Positions 34,963-48,540 of a DNA stretch of 64,000 bases are shown here, piece after piece. Position numbers and translations under genes: made by a program. Each line of letters opens with the position of its first letter. The stretch's first letter is position 1. Source of the stretch: Monosporascus cannonballus (lineage: Eukaryota; Ascomycota; Sordariomycetes; Xylariales); the NCBI GenBank assembly GCA_004154925.1, contig QJNS01000043.1, positions 186,001 through 250,000 on the forward strand, read 5' to 3'. The notes under the pieces are model-generated. The model did no database searches. It was not told where the DNA came from and saw only the letters and a program-made list of their open reading frames with translations.

Positions 34963-36976
34963 CTAGTCGGATCGCTTGCGCTTCTTCTTGCCGGCATCGC
35001 CCGGAGACTCATCCGACGACGAATCACTAGAGCTGCCGGCAACCTCAGAGGCCACTTGGAAAAGTACCTTTCCGAAATTGTGGTAGTCTTGGCCCCCCCC
35101 CTGTGGCATCATCTCGAGTCCTTCCTCAGAACTATCGATCAGGTTCATGACAATAGCACCACTGCCGTGAGTTCTAGCGTGCTGGGACAGGTTGTCGCTT
35201 CTAGAGAATTTCTTGCCGCATTCGTGGCACTGGAAAGGCTTCTCCTGAGTGTGGAGGGAGCGATAGTGACGCTTGAGATGCTCCTGTCTGCGGAAGCGGT
35301 GATTGCACAGCTCGCAGACGAACGGCTTGCTGGGGTCCTCGGTCAATGACTGCTTACGTCCGCGGCGATTTGCAGGAGCGGGTGTCAGGGAAGCAGCGGC
35401 ACCAGAACCGGCGGCCGTCGCAACTGTCGGAGTACCAGTAGCAGTGGTGGGCTTGTTCTCACTCGCATTTGATTGAGCCGAAAAGCTTTGTTCCTCAGCC
35501 TTGGTAGACTGAGAACCAGCAGCGACGTTCATGGCTAGTGCAACCTTGCGGGTTTCCTTCTTTGACTTTTTGAATTTCTTGTCCTTGTGTGAATCGGACT
35601 CTGATCCAGAATTCGCTGGGCTTGGAAGACCGGTGACAGCACAAGTAGTATCCTCAAAGTCGAACTCACCTGCACACTCGGCGAGAAATGGGTCCTGGCC
35701 GAGGGATACAGTGGTGGAGCAGGTGGCAGAACGTGACCTCTTAATTTCGGCGATTGAGTGCTCACCAAGATTCACGAGGCCATTCACAAAATCGTCTTCC
35801 GACTCAAAATCCGAGATGTCGTCGAATGACGGAAGCCCGTTGTGGATTTCAGCACCGAAATCAAATGACTCGACCAATGGGCTCTGCTTGGGGAATGAAG
35901 GTGATGATGTCGTCAAAGGCGATAATAATGTGGATGGTTCACCCCTGAATTCCTCAAATGCGGCAGGTGCGGCGCATTCGGGTGCAAGAGTGGGATTCGT
36001 TAAACCTCCAACAGTCAGATTTCGGGGATCACAAAAGTCGACGTCTTGTTCCGATGCGACAGATCGTGCATAGGGCGATGGTGAGGGTGAGAGTGATGGG
36101 CAAGAGTCTGTGGAAAGGAGGTCGGTGGAAATGCTTGTAGAACTAAGCGAAATGGTTTGTTGTTGATCTGCCTGGGTTTGGGATTGTAGGTACACTGTAC
36201 CCCATTATAAAATTCCGTTAGCCGCCAAATTCAATTTCACACTCTTAGGTTGCCCCGCCATGCAATTACAAGGGGGATGATTTAGAAATGAGAAAACAAG
36301 ACCCTCTTCCTTCCCCTTGACCCTGTTCGTAACATGCAAATGCGCTTGATACAAATACGAACTTTTGGATCATGCGAAGAGCGTGGAACGTAGGTTGATT
36401 ACATAATGGCATAATGAGAAATTGAGGCTTACCAGGCGTCAAGGGAGGGGAGTCGCAGTTCGACCAGTCCAACCCGTCCAGCGGTGTCTCGGGCTTCAAC
36501 TCGGCCTCAGCCTTCACATTCTCATATCCATCCAGCCCCGAGAACATTGGGTTCAATGGTGTCGCCAGGACGTCGTGCGTATGACTAGGGCTACCCACTG
36601 AGCTGCCTGGCGCCGACAACGGTGGCGTGGCTGGGTAGTAAGCCCCGTCATGGTCGCACAACTCGGTCTCGAGCATCAACTTCGGGTGTGCCGGCAGCAC
36701 TATACTAGTAGGCCGAGTTGCCATCTGAGGCGAAGCTCCTGGTGTCAGCGTGCTAGGAACCGAGGTGAATCCCTTGCTGGGCACCGCGTTCTGTGAGCAT
36801 GAGGAATTTGGCCTTGAATAGATGGGTGTGGAAGGCACAGTAGGCACAACCGGGAACACATGTTGGAAAGCCGGATGTTGACTAAAGTGGCCGTGTTGTC
36901 GGTTCTCGGGATTAGGGTCTGGCGTGTAATAGAAGAAGGGAGTTGGCCCCATGGAGGTCATCATGCTGGCGTCCAT
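34963..36976 (-). CDS. C2H2 zinc-finger transcription factor, Msn2/Seb1-like
   Basis: Probable stress-response activator that binds STRE sites (AGGGG). Exons 36976-36433 and 36194-34963 give 591 residues; donor GTAAGC and a G|TG junction coding for V-Y-L-Q are consistent. The N-terminal two thirds is Ser/Pro/Thr-rich and acidic, fitting an activation region. A basic linker ([17 protein letters not shown]) precedes two C2H2 fingers at about residues 474-525: [22 protein letters not shown] and [21 protein letters not shown]. The helix residues ([16 protein letters not shown]) match the Msn2/Msn4/SebA type that reads AGGGG. The tail ends with a Ser-rich stretch and KKKRKRSD, a likely NLS. Orthologues in filamentous fungi affect osmotic, heat and oxidative stress responses and often virulence. 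Located at the edge of the gene desert. Confidence 0.93.
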
Positions 36977-37112
36977 CGTTGTGACTTTGAAGTGTTAGTC
37001 GTATTCACTTCTCTTCTCCCAGACGAGGGTCACAAACCTACTGCTGACGACGTTCTCGGTTGGTTTTGATAGTCCAGAGATCCGCTGCCTCTCGATCGCT
37101 CCTTTTCACTTG

Positions 37113-37120
37113 TTTATATA
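37113..37120 (-). promoter_or_regulatory. TATA box candidate for Msn2-like gene
   Basis: TATATAAA on the minus strand, about 140 bp upstream of the start codon at 36976. Position and sequence fit a core promoter; transcription start not known. Confidence 0.45.
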
Positions 37121-38315
37121 TTAAGTATACTGTAACTGTACTATACAATGCGTTGGTGGGCTGTTGGCCTAAAGACGGTGGGTCGGTTCTGGACGGCAAG
37201 GAGTGGACGGCAGTATTGAGCTCAAGCTTCCAATACTGTCTAGTTATTCAGTGGCTTCGTGTTGTGGGTGCTGTACATAGTCCTCTTCCGTCTCGATCTC
37301 AAAGTCTTTGTGTCGAAGGACTGCGTCTTGTCTCCCGTGTAAGTGGCGCGCTGAGGGCACTGGGTGCTTGCTAGTAGTATACAAAAATGAGGGTAAGGGA
37401 GCTCGACAAGATCGAATGTTGCGGAGGTAAGCCACGATATTAAACAAGAACCGATAGGTATATAAAGAGAGAACCACTTCCAAGTCAACCGATCAGTCAA
37501 TCACGAGAGGGAAAAAAACGAACGTGGTGAAGGGACCTTGGAGGATAATGTACACAGAGCCCATAGACAGAACAACGACTGATAAAACCCATCGATAGGC
37601 ACTGAGACCGCCGAGGGCAGAATGGGGACCCAGAGAGCCCACCCACCATATCCACGCCTGTCTTACTTAGTTAGGAATAGCTGACAAGGGCCTAAAGATG
37701 GACCAGGTCGGCCAGGAACAGACGCGGGCGAGACGGCGTGGAACAAGACCCTTGCCCCGGCACGTCTGGGGCAAAGACAGACACATCAGATGGGTGGGTG
37801 TGTGGATGTGGGCGCAGCCACTATGCACATTAGGTATGTGGGCAGTTTTCTAAATCGGGAGAAACCCAATGTATTACTGCCAAGATGTACCATGAATGGA
37901 TAGGTACTTCTCCCACAGATATGAGATAGATACAGTATTGTAGACCCTGGTTGGAATATAGGTATGTGTAGCATTATTCTAGCCTGCATTTATACACTCT
38001 ATCCAACACTATGCATACCGTCTACGCTCCGGAGGCGTTTTGTTACAAGCTAACGAGTCATCGGCATGCCTACTCGGTCTTGACACAGACGTGCCTGTAT
38101 TATAATACCAGCATTGTATTAGACACCCTTACATTGGGGTTAGAAGACGTCTTCCGTTGCCCTTTGAGTTACGCAGGGAGGGTGTTCATACATACTGTTC
38201 TTCAGTCTACGTTTCGAGCCCTGTACGTTTGTCTGCCTGGGTGCGAAAGCAGATGGATGCCTCTTACTGAGGGTGTCGTTACAACTATATTGTATGTATG
38301 CGTCCGTATAGACTG

Positions 38316-38360
38316 TGTATGTATGTATGTATATAGGTAGGTAGGTGGGTAGACAGACAC
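38316..38360. repeat. TGTA/TAGG microsatellite
   Basis: A TGTA tetranucleotide run followed by TAGG units and GGTGGGTAGACAGACAC. A similar tail (AGGCAGACAC) follows the repeat near 11,530. Confidence 0.7.
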
Positions 38361-41300
38361 ACGCGCGGTCATGCCAAGTGCAGGATCCCAATACCACCAA
38401 GCATAAGATGGCTCGCATAAACGTCGAGCGTTGACCGTATTAGGTAGAATATTCCGTATGGACATGCGAGATTTTGGAGAGATGCAACGTGCGTGCATAA
38501 GCCCGTGGACATGATAGGTGGGAGACTGTGGATAGCGCAAGCTGACACTGGCTGACCACGGGCATGATGGACCACATAATTTGCACAAACTCGTTCACTC
38601 ATTGACGCTTGTGATGGCCTTGTGCGTGGCTGCAACATGGCGCAGCCAGTCACTGACGTTCGTCCAGCCCGCCTAGCCTGCGCTTGTGAAGTGCAGTCTT
38701 CAGGTAACTTCTGTGTGGCCGACCAGTCATTTATTTCGTGCGAGCAGGACGCAACATGGAATACAAGGTACGGTGGACTGGCGTTGCGCCTCCTGATCAC
38801 ATTCGCCGCCCTCGCCTGAGGGAGGGAGCGTCGCGTTAAACAGCTTGCGCCAATCCGCGATCCATACTCATGGACAAAGCTGCCATTGGATCATTGCTCT
38901 GCCTGAGAAACCAGCCAATTCCTTAGCCGGCTCTGTCATTGGAAGCAAGCGGACGATGATATGCAAAGCATAGACGATCTCATTCTGCCTTACGGCATTG
39001 ACTCAACAGCTCGACGCCATATCTTCTCGCTCTTGAATCGAGAGTCAACTACCTAAATACAAATGCGTGATATCACATATCAAAATACTCCCAGATTGGA
39101 GCCGGAATGTCGGATGCTAAAGCCTGGGCAAAGGATTTGGCTAGGGGCAATGAGCGAGACGAAGATGCTAGCCTGAGAGAACATGGACATAGACAATTGG
39201 GGTAAATGGTGCAAGAGCGGATCACAAGAGGCATCACTGACACCGCACAGCTGAGCAATTCCTACCTAGTACGTATTATGATACGGCGCATACATGTAGG
39301 TAAGAATGCAATAAATAAAGGAACGGATTACTATGAAATAGATGCTGTGCATCCCACTCGCATCCCATCGAATGGACATGCATTGCAGTATGGTGTTCGT
39401 TTTACTAAGCTATTTGGACTGATCGTCTTGGATCCTGGAGATTCCTTCGCAATTGGCCCGTTGTGATGGATATGTGTAAGAATAGCCGTGCAACGAGCTG
39501 GAGGGTATCATCATCAGGAAACCTTATAGCTTGAAACATGCTGGACTGGAGGAGAGTTGATTGTGCTGAGGAAGTGCATGACCCCTCCAAGCCAGCAGAA
39601 CGCACGGTGGGTACGCAGGCACCAGGCATCGCTACGCATTAGCTATCCATACTGAGGAGGGTTTATCGAAGCCATACATAATTGATCAACTCGAAATATA
39701 ACAAAATCGCCCAGACTGCCAATGGTAGTTACCGCCTTGCATATTAGTTGATACCGAGAGCGCGCTTCTCAAATTGGGTTACGTTGTGGCAGCATCATGT
39801 GAGCGCTTGTTGCTGAGCCCGGACTGCCCACGGATCATACGCTTTGTTATTAGCGCTTTGGGGTGTGCTTCCTGTGATAGTGAATTGGGTTGGTGGTGTT
39901 TGCTTGCCCCCAAGGACAATAATTTATCGTGCTAACCAGTCAACTGGTCCATGATTTGGGGTGGCCGAAGCGCTATCTCCATAACCAGCAAAAGAATATG
40001 GGTCAATCTCAGGTGGCATTACCAAACATTCGCGACTTCTTGCATACATCCTAGACCCAGGCAATGCCGCTTTGTTAAGACAACCTAACCATGCCATCCT
40101 ACAATTATTCAATCTGATGCGAAATGGTGAGATGCCCTGACAGAGTTGTAAGTCGCAACAGTAAGAATACTACATGGAAGCTGAGTAGATAATTCAGCCC
40201 CCCACGGGAGGGGCTTCGATCTCCAGTTATCGACGAACCGGGAACATACTTGTTGCGAAATAAAGATCTTACACACCCCCCAAAAAAGGCAGATCCAACG
40301 GTCGAGAAATGCTGAGGACGAGCCATCTTGAAGTGCTACCCTTCCTTCATTTTGCATTTTTCCCCCTTGTCTCCTTGTCTTCACCCTTCCCGCCCTCGGG
40401 AGCTTCCTAGCTTCTTATTGGCAGCTGAAAGAGCCGTTGGAAACTCTTCCCTCTCGGCTATCTAAGATCAGTATATGTGACTGGCTTAAGGGCAAAAAAC
40501 GAGAGGTAAGATGGAAAGTGATCATAAGTCTACCCACTCCGGAAAGCCCAACGACAGCGGCAAGATAATTCATCAAGCTGCGATGCGGTAAGGTGGCAAA
40601 TCTAGTAAACGTAGCACGAGATGCCACAATATGTACTCAGCGCATGTCGCACCACCTATCGACGGTAGCGGGCGCGATTGGCTTCCGCTGTTGAAAACTC
40701 GGGTCCATCTCCTACAGAGTGCCTTTTACTAAGGGTACCTCTAACGTAGTGGCTTATGCGCCTTTTCTTATAGGAAGGGTGCGGATGTAACATCTCGATA
40801 TCATTCAACCTATTGGCTTCGGTTTTATACAGCAACAGTTTCTGCCCTCATCTGCACGTAATAGGTGCTTGCATGTAGGCTTGACTGCCTATGCTCGATG
40901 TTGCTTGCGTATACAGTATCTACCAACTTGAAGCATAGTCGCAGAACGCTCACCGACTTCAGGCTGTTAGTTCTTCATGTTATTCCTGTAGGATCTGTGC
41001 GCGTTACCTCTAACCGTATTTAATTGATATGGACATGGGCCCCTTGTGCATAACGACATTCAGTATTATGCGTCAACACCAAGGCACTACTCCAAGCCTT
41101 ATACATGTGTTTGCACATGCAGTTATGCACCACTATCTGCGTCACCTTCGAATTGCCCAGTCTCTGTGTAGAATTCAGAGTACCGAGGCTCCTAGGGCTA
41201 GTTTCATTAATACACCGGAATATATGTGACACCTGGACACCAGGGTTGCATAAACGGAGCTGGTGGGCTGCTCAACTCTTTGCATTATCGTGCCCCATAT

Positions 41301-42310
41301 CGCCCACCTGCGGAGGGATCCCGAAAGGGGCAGCTAACCCAGACATGCCTATCATGTCCAATCGCAGGTCCGAGCTGATCTTTGGCCACGTACAGGCCTA
41401 GAGGAGAAAAAGTCCGATGAAGTCTTCTGTTACGAAGTAAACACTGGCTCACGTACTTCGGGCAGGAACCGTACGGATAATATGATCGGAGCCCTCCAAG
41501 GCCCGCGTAACATGTCACATGTTAGTCTGAATTCAGATTCAAGCATGACGAACGCTCTTTCACGTTTCCGTATCATCGGCGGTCAATATATTCCCTAGCG
41601 GATCTTATTTCACTAATAATTTGCCTCTCTCATGCGAACTCGTTTGACTGATTGGGGAAAATTACGTAGCTAGATTGATGCGCTTTATTACGTTGCATGT
41701 GGAGCGATACCAAATGTGCAGACGGAGACCATGTACCCCTTCCATTAAGGTACGAATCCATCTACACAATGCTGCGGCGGGGCTTATGCAGCCTTCCCTA
41801 TCTTCCGTTCCTTGCATATCAGTATTGTGCCTTCAGTATTCGTCCTGCAGGCACAATGCAGGAACGAAACGCACAAAACTTACATATATGGGGCCAGATA
41901 TACAGAGCACACGCGTATTCCCCACGCCGGAAAAGACCCCTTCCCCACTTCCACAAGCCCAAACATTCGTCCCGGTGAAGAAAGCATCAGAAACGCCACA
42001 CACTGAAGCCTACCCATCCCGATTATTCGGCCCGTAAGTAGTCGGATTGGTCTCATACATGAGTGGTACAGAGGCGGTTCGATATCATTCGTATCGAACC
42101 CTGAAGCAATGCTCACGATGTTTCGGTCCCATTTATCCGGATGAAACCAGTAGAACTCAAGCATCCTAGAATTGGTACCTATTCTATGTACATACCGACC
42201 AGGCCCGAGTGCTCTTGCCAATTACACGACATTAGTCAGATGATATACCATCTCCAAGGCCTATTGGCACGTGCAGACTATACTGTCTACTGTACCTAGA
42301 TTATAGGCCC

Positions 42311-42330
42311 ATAGTAGGTAGGTCTAGGTC
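42311..42330. repeat. TAGG-type simple repeat
   Basis: ATAGTAGGTAGGTCTAGGTC, another copy of the intergenic TAGG motif. Confidence 0.5.
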
Positions 42331-43396
42331 GTACACAGTAGTGAGTATGCTAAACTCGTCGGCTTTATTAGCGGCGGGCCTTTTCTTATACTACTACTAA
42401 TTACTTGATCAGTGCACGTTCTAGCTTTTACGGCACTCTTCCGCGTTATAAGGGACCTGGTTTAGCAGCAAGTCCAGGCTCATTAGTGCGCTTGGTCAAG
42501 TTTGCACTGGTGTATCTACTATCCGATGAGTCTTGACGACGATGGGCTGATAGTGGTGATAGTATGGCCCTCTTGAGCTCGATGATGTTCGGCCACATGG
42601 AGACTAGTCGTGTCTTCAGGGTGGTTTGACATCTCCGTCTTCCACTACACCACTTGGGGAAGTAGCCAAGGTAGTAGTAGTGACGCGGATTGGACGGTAA
42701 TCCCACCATTCTCCCAGGTACCTAGATTTAATGCAGAAAGAGGTGCTGTGTGGGGGTATGGCGATTATGTTGTCCCACGACCTGCCACTGAAAGCCGCCA
42801 TGCCAGCGATAATACCTACTCCTATCATACGACCTCGGGACTCGCCAGTGGCCGTCATCTGTCAGTTTTTACGAGGGTGGAGCGGGTGAATCAAATCATA
42901 GCGCTTTCTTTTGCCTTTCGTCAAACTTTCAACGGGCAAAGGATCAATTGTAAAATGCTCTCTCATTGATGCCTCAGTTCCACACCTCTTCTGGGTCCGC
43001 GGAGACTCCTCTCCTTCTGTGGCTTCGACAGCAGTCTACCGATTCCCATAAACTGGACATTGGTATCTACCCCCGGCCTTCTTGCCAAGTAGACCCTTAC
43101 CTTTAACACAGTGGGCCCAGCATGGAATCTCCATGTACCCTAGGTAGTCAAGCTACCGCGGATATACACCCGTGGGCTGATCGGCGACAAGGGTCTTATT
43201 GAGGCAAGTTCGCTTCCATAGAACAATCCCCAGATTTCCAAGAATAATGGTATCAGAGAAGGCCTTGAAGTTTCGAGCCATTATGTAACGACTACTGCAG
43301 AGCTACCGAGAGCCTCATCAAGTCGGGCCTATATAAAACTTCCAAGGAGTATTCTAAGTTAGTCGCCTCCACCGGGTCCGCTATAGAGCCAGGCAA

Positions 43397-43421
43397 ATTC
43401 CCATAAATTTTGTATGGGAAT
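43397..43421. repeat. Perfect 9-bp inverted repeat, 7-nt loop
   Basis: ATTCCCATA at 43397-43405 and its reverse complement TATGGGAAT at 43413-43421. A second short inverted repeat (AATTGTAT/ATACAATT, 5-nt loop) lies about 100 bp downstream near 43,498. Confidence 0.7.
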
Positions 43422-46400
43422 AATCAGGCTTTAATAGTTCTGCCAGTTTCGGCCTTTATCGCAAAGAAACAAAGATCGATCTTGGCCGAAGCGGCCAATT
43501 GTATACTCCATACAATTCCCAGAGGAGCCTACCCTTTAGCCTCCTCATACGGCATATAATGGACCAGTGGAGTTACCTAACAAAGAACACCCTGGGAGTT
43601 ATGCTTATCGCCCCCCAACTTCGACTGACCTATAGACACGGACAAATTGGCAAAAATAGCCCATGCGGCATGCTCTTAAACTGAAAATCGGGGTTTTGCT
43701 GGAACACGATCCGTACCGAGCTCTCTTATGGTCGCTATAAACACCAGCAAAATTTGCCTAAGGACCTTAGTATCCTTTGCTAACCGTCGCCTGGAACTGG
43801 CACTAGCACTAGAGTAGCAAAGTTGTTTCATTTCTCGCTTTAAGCCGGCCGCTGTCTCCCTAATATCACTCGCCATTGCTGCAACTTCCGGACAGGTTCT
43901 CACTGTAACATACATATTTGCGAGGCCGCTGGATGGAGGGCTAACCACCTCGGCACACAGTAGGCATTTAACGTTCTAGAAGCCATCGGTTCTAAACCGT
44001 GGTGGTTCGCGGCCAGGGACCTTGCTTCATTTCACGGTTCCTGGCTTCCCCGTTGAAAAGGCCCATTCAAATAAATACGTTTACTAGGGAGCCCAGTCAT
44101 TTCTGGCCAATTGGCGCCTTGCCGGAGCCTTCTCGAAGCATTCGTAGGTCGGAAATTTCCCAAAAGTTCAATACTACTCGCAATTAACGAACCGTGTTAT
44201 AGGGTCAAACCATGACAAGCCCAGCCCTCGCCAGCCTTGCCAACTGTTCTATCCTGACACAGTATACAGATATCCTCGCATATCAGCATGAAAAGGGCCG
44301 CAAACGCAATTGCCACCCACTCGCTTCTGTTCCTGTACACACATGGATCATAAGTACATAGTGCGACGTCTCTCCACCATTTGGGTTCCGAGTCCGGAGT
44401 CTTGGAGATCCTGACGCTACGGTGCGGCATTTCCAAGAGAGGCCGAGGAACAAGGGCAGACCCTGTCTCAATTAGCCATCGGCGTTGACAAGCTTTAACA
44501 GCATTTGCACATGGGCGGCCAAATCGATAGCACATCGACCTCGTAGTGGCTCGACAACCAAAAGGAGGAAGCCGCAAACGAATATTAAAACACTGAGAGA
44601 ATAAATGAGAGAAACCACCCCTCCCAGATTGGCCGGCACACATGCTTTCCGTACGAACCTTGAAGATTAGCACGCCTTGTCTTGACCGGTCCACCGTCCG
44701 TATGCTTCTTGCAGAGGCATTCAAGAAGATCTTATGCAGTTACACTTCTCTAGTCAAGTAGGTGATGAACGACCAGGCCGGTAGTAAGAGGGAGATCGCC
44801 ATTGCTTCACTAGCCTACAATAGGTTATAGCATATGGAGGGAGGTGGGAAGAGAGTCCCCAGATCTGTCAAAGCTACCTATGTCCTTATTTACCCTTGCT
44901 ACTTATCGAGATACACGGACGCCGGTGTCGCTGTCGTCTGTCCGCATTAGGTACTCATCACAAACTATATCGGTATGGGCAGAAGCTGTCGTTAGATAAG
45001 CGGAGCCAAAACCGAAAGCTACAGTAAAATCTTCTCGAGTCAAGGCTGTTGGGGTCGATTGCGTATTCAATGCAGCATCCTACGTATGTATGCGGGTTCA
45101 TGTCAAGCCCACCGACTTCGTGCATGAAGTTACTCCCTAGTAAGTAGTTACATCAATACATTCGAACCTACATATATAGCGCCGGCGCTGCAGGTACGAA
45201 GTAGCAATCACCCTACCCCACGAGATTCCACGGAATCCCGCCCGACCCCTACTAGCTAAAAGTTGGGCTTACCCGGCGTCTGCCATTTGGACATTTTCCG
45301 GTTCCTACTGAAGCACAAATATGGTAACGCGATTGCGTGGTCTTCCCAATCTCGCCTTTTCCATACATGGCCGCTCTTCTCACCGTGCATGAACACTCCC
45401 CCCACAACTCCCTTTCTAGAACGGGGCAAACGGGGCGAACGACACGATCATAGGGAGCAATGCAATGCAGCCAACAGTCGGTGATGTCTGCTAATCCTTG
45501 TCCATTGCGGGTTTGTGGGTGTGGCTCGACACCGCCAGAGTGGGCAGAGCAACTGTTTTGCGGATAGAGCCTTCGGTCTCAGCCGTTGCCGCATGCCAAT
45601 GTTTCAGGTCCACTGGATTCAAATAACGTTGGCGACTATGCCTACGGACAGTCCGAGTAGCAAGATATTCATTCGACTCCATCTGCTCTCAAGGCATCAG
45701 ACCAGAGTATTCATCCGGCAACATGGATCATCTGCTCGTTTTGCTATACATATTCTATGTCTGCCCTGGCCGTTAGTGTCCTCCTCACCTGATACCCGTG
45801 GACGCTGTTGGGGAATTTGCCGGTCAAATCAGCTCTTCCATATCCACTAGGCGATACGGGAGGATGTTGCCGATGTGCACTACGCAGTAGTTTCTGTGTC
45901 CCTCCCGACTACATGACTTACTGCCAGTCTCAGGCCTAGGAACGTCCAAATATTATCTCATTTTGCTACACGCGCGCATTACTCGCCGCTTGCGAATAAG
46001 GCTCACCAAATACAATTTATTCAAGTGCAGACCCCCAGGCAGAGCAACAACCCGTTCTCTTCTGGGACAGAGCTGATATCTGTCGGAGTTCCCAGTGCAG
46101 GCCCCTCAAATGGTCTACTTTGCCAAGTCTGCCTCCCTCCGTACGCAACTCCGTCCCCCACCCCGCGGGATCTTGTCTCGGACCCAGGATGACTCGGGTC
46201 GCTGTCCAACTGCAGTTTACAAGCCCTATCCCAGTTACAATCTGGGATTTACCATCCGGCGGATCCTGTAACACCTAGACTACAATCGGGCCAGAGCGGT
46301 CAGGGAGTTGCCTTTCCCAGCGACCAACTTCTTGCCGCTTTACTCTTACAACCCTGGATGCAACTTATGTTTCTTCGCTCCGTTGGCCGTAAGACGTGAG

Positions 46401-46866
46401 GATATCACACGGGCCAGTTGCACTTACTACTAACATATAAACAAGTTCTTGCGTCTCGTTGACGGTCTTGCAACACCTACCGCAGATACAGCTTGGAGAC
46501 GTTACGAACCCAACCATACGTGTGGTTGGACATCTATGGAAGTGGCGTGTATGGCACCCAGCTTGGCCCGGGGTGTAGTAGTTGTAAGACCTAAGTAGAA
46601 AGAGCCCTCGAAGACGGCAATCCTAGCTTACCTTTCGGTCCGCCATGCCAGGCACGTGCCAGCAGCACAGCTTGGGACTTCTTGAATGAGGGCCTCTTCA
46701 AATAACCGTGGATTGCGTACGTCGTCTGACTTGTAACGCACTAGTTTCAACGCAGAATCCGCAGCATAAACGAGGGCCAATTCCCCTCTAGCCGAACTCT
46801 GCTAGTGGCACATATGCTGTTGCATGCCACTGGCGCATGGGAGCATGCAAAAGGCGTTACCGGTAT

Positions 46867-46887
46867 AAAAAAATTTTTTTAAAAAAA
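46867..46887. repeat. A7T7A7 tract
   Basis: Seven A, seven T and seven A in direct succession on plus. Such tracts are stiff or bent and exclude nucleosomes. It borders a GC-rich island (46,888-47,100). Confidence 0.75.
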
Positions 46888-48465
46888 GATGGAGGTCCAA
46901 TCGGCCCTGGGGGCAGCACCAGCTGAGTCGCTGAGTCGCGCGAGCTCCGCAGTTGTTCTTGCATTGCATATGCACGTTCTCAAGTCAAAGCAGCGGGCGG
47001 GGTTACCGACGCCGCTGCACCAGCGAGCGGCCGGGAGGCCTTCACGACACTCTGTTTCAGGCCCATCACAGGCCTCTGAAGGACACCCGCGGGGATAGGG
47101 CACTGTTGCGGCTCTATTGCAGCACTTGAGATATGATATAGCGTGATATGTATAGTATGTGGCTCGGGAGGCCTTTCATCTTGAGATCACGGAGACGACT
47201 AGTGGTATTCTCTATACTCACCACAGCCTACCGTCTGTTACGCGACCCTCCATCCGCTCAAAGTCGCTTCTTACGAGCACTCTGGCAAGGTGTGTTTCGG
47301 CGTGCAATCCAAGCCACTCGCCCATGCTGTTGGTTGGAATAGAGTCCGGGGGTTTTTTATTATTTAACGACTGTAGTCTTCGATTATCGAGGGTGTCTTG
47401 ACGCTTCGCCTCGTGATTTGTCACTTGTCGTATTCCTGTGTCGGGACTACGATAGCATACTGGCGGAATCTCTTGTGCACTCTGTCAAGATTTACGAGTC
47501 GAAGTTGACAGTTAGATGTAATATTGGTTCTAGGAGCAGTCGGTTCTATGAAACTCCTGTGGCGAATAGGCACCATCCGTTACTTGCCTCCATGACACCT
47601 ATATCCAGTCCATGGAAGAGGGTGAGCGTTCCAGATGCCTGCTGCAACGACCCCAAGATAGAGCGATATAAATTATTTTCGTGGGAATATGTGTCGTCTG
47701 CCAATGTCGCGCTTAGTGCACTCTGCTCGCCGTATATGGTACCATTGAAAAGAGGAGGGTACCACAAGATAATCAAGAGCCGCATGGTTGACATATAATC
47801 AGACTCCGTTCCCCATGTGGCAAATGCTCTCTACAATCGGCGTTTCGTAGATTACCCTGGCCTGAATCCTGTCTTGATTCGTCTAGCGGAGTTAGTGTAT
47901 TTAATTTGTCTAGACATGTCAGGCGTCGTTTGATCCCAGTTCTCTACGGCTATTATATGTGATAGTTCAGACTGCGCGTAGCATTAGGAAGCAGAGTCGA
48001 CTTGGCTTGCCGGTTGGAATCTCCGACATCCCTGAAAGGCATCCCCGTGAGAGCAGAACCCCCACCTCGAAACTTGCTATTCTATTACTATAGTTAATCG
48101 CGGAGCTAATCCCATCAGAGGAGTTCTCTAGGCACGGCCCCGAATATATCTGTCTCCTGCCCTGCCAGGGAGACACCTTGCATTGGCCTAGTACGGGAGC
48201 CGCAAAAATACTAGGGTTCCGTGAGTTTAAGCCTTCCACGGATCTAGGCCCTCCCGCTGGACGCTATGTCAAGTGCCCCGTTTCGACGTCGATGCGAGGC
48301 AAGCTATTAAATACAAACCAACCTTAACACGCATACCGGGATTGATGCATGTAATAACTGGTTAGGTGTTAATAACAAGTAGTTACATCTTTATAAATAT
48401 GTAGATAGTGATAGCCGCTAGGCCGAGGCTAGTTTGCTGTTAGTGACTTTGTCTGTAGTGTAGCT

Positions 48466-48540
48466 ACACCACCACCACCACCACCACAGCAGCAACAATA
48501 AGGACGATGACGATGACGACAACAACAATAACAACGGCGG
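48466..48540. repeat. Compound trinucleotide microsatellite
   Basis: (ACC)n followed by CAG/CAA, GATGAC and (AAC)n units and ending ACGGCGG. No coding exon was identified around it. Confidence 0.8.

Noticed and set aside
40415..40627. Minus-strand frame that looked like a short signal-bearing protein
   Set aside because: The first codon is GTG, no upstream ATG exon was found and neighbouring frames do not join with correct phases.
42060..42240. tRNA-like sequence on minus (GTGTAATTGGCAAG with a later GGTTCGAT)
   Set aside because: The D-arm resembles a tRNA, but no matching acceptor stem or anticodon stem could be formed and the T-loop word is too far away.
44197..44724. A 175-codon open frame on minus in the desert
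   Set aside because: It begins with TTG, has no domain, and its composition resembles random translation.
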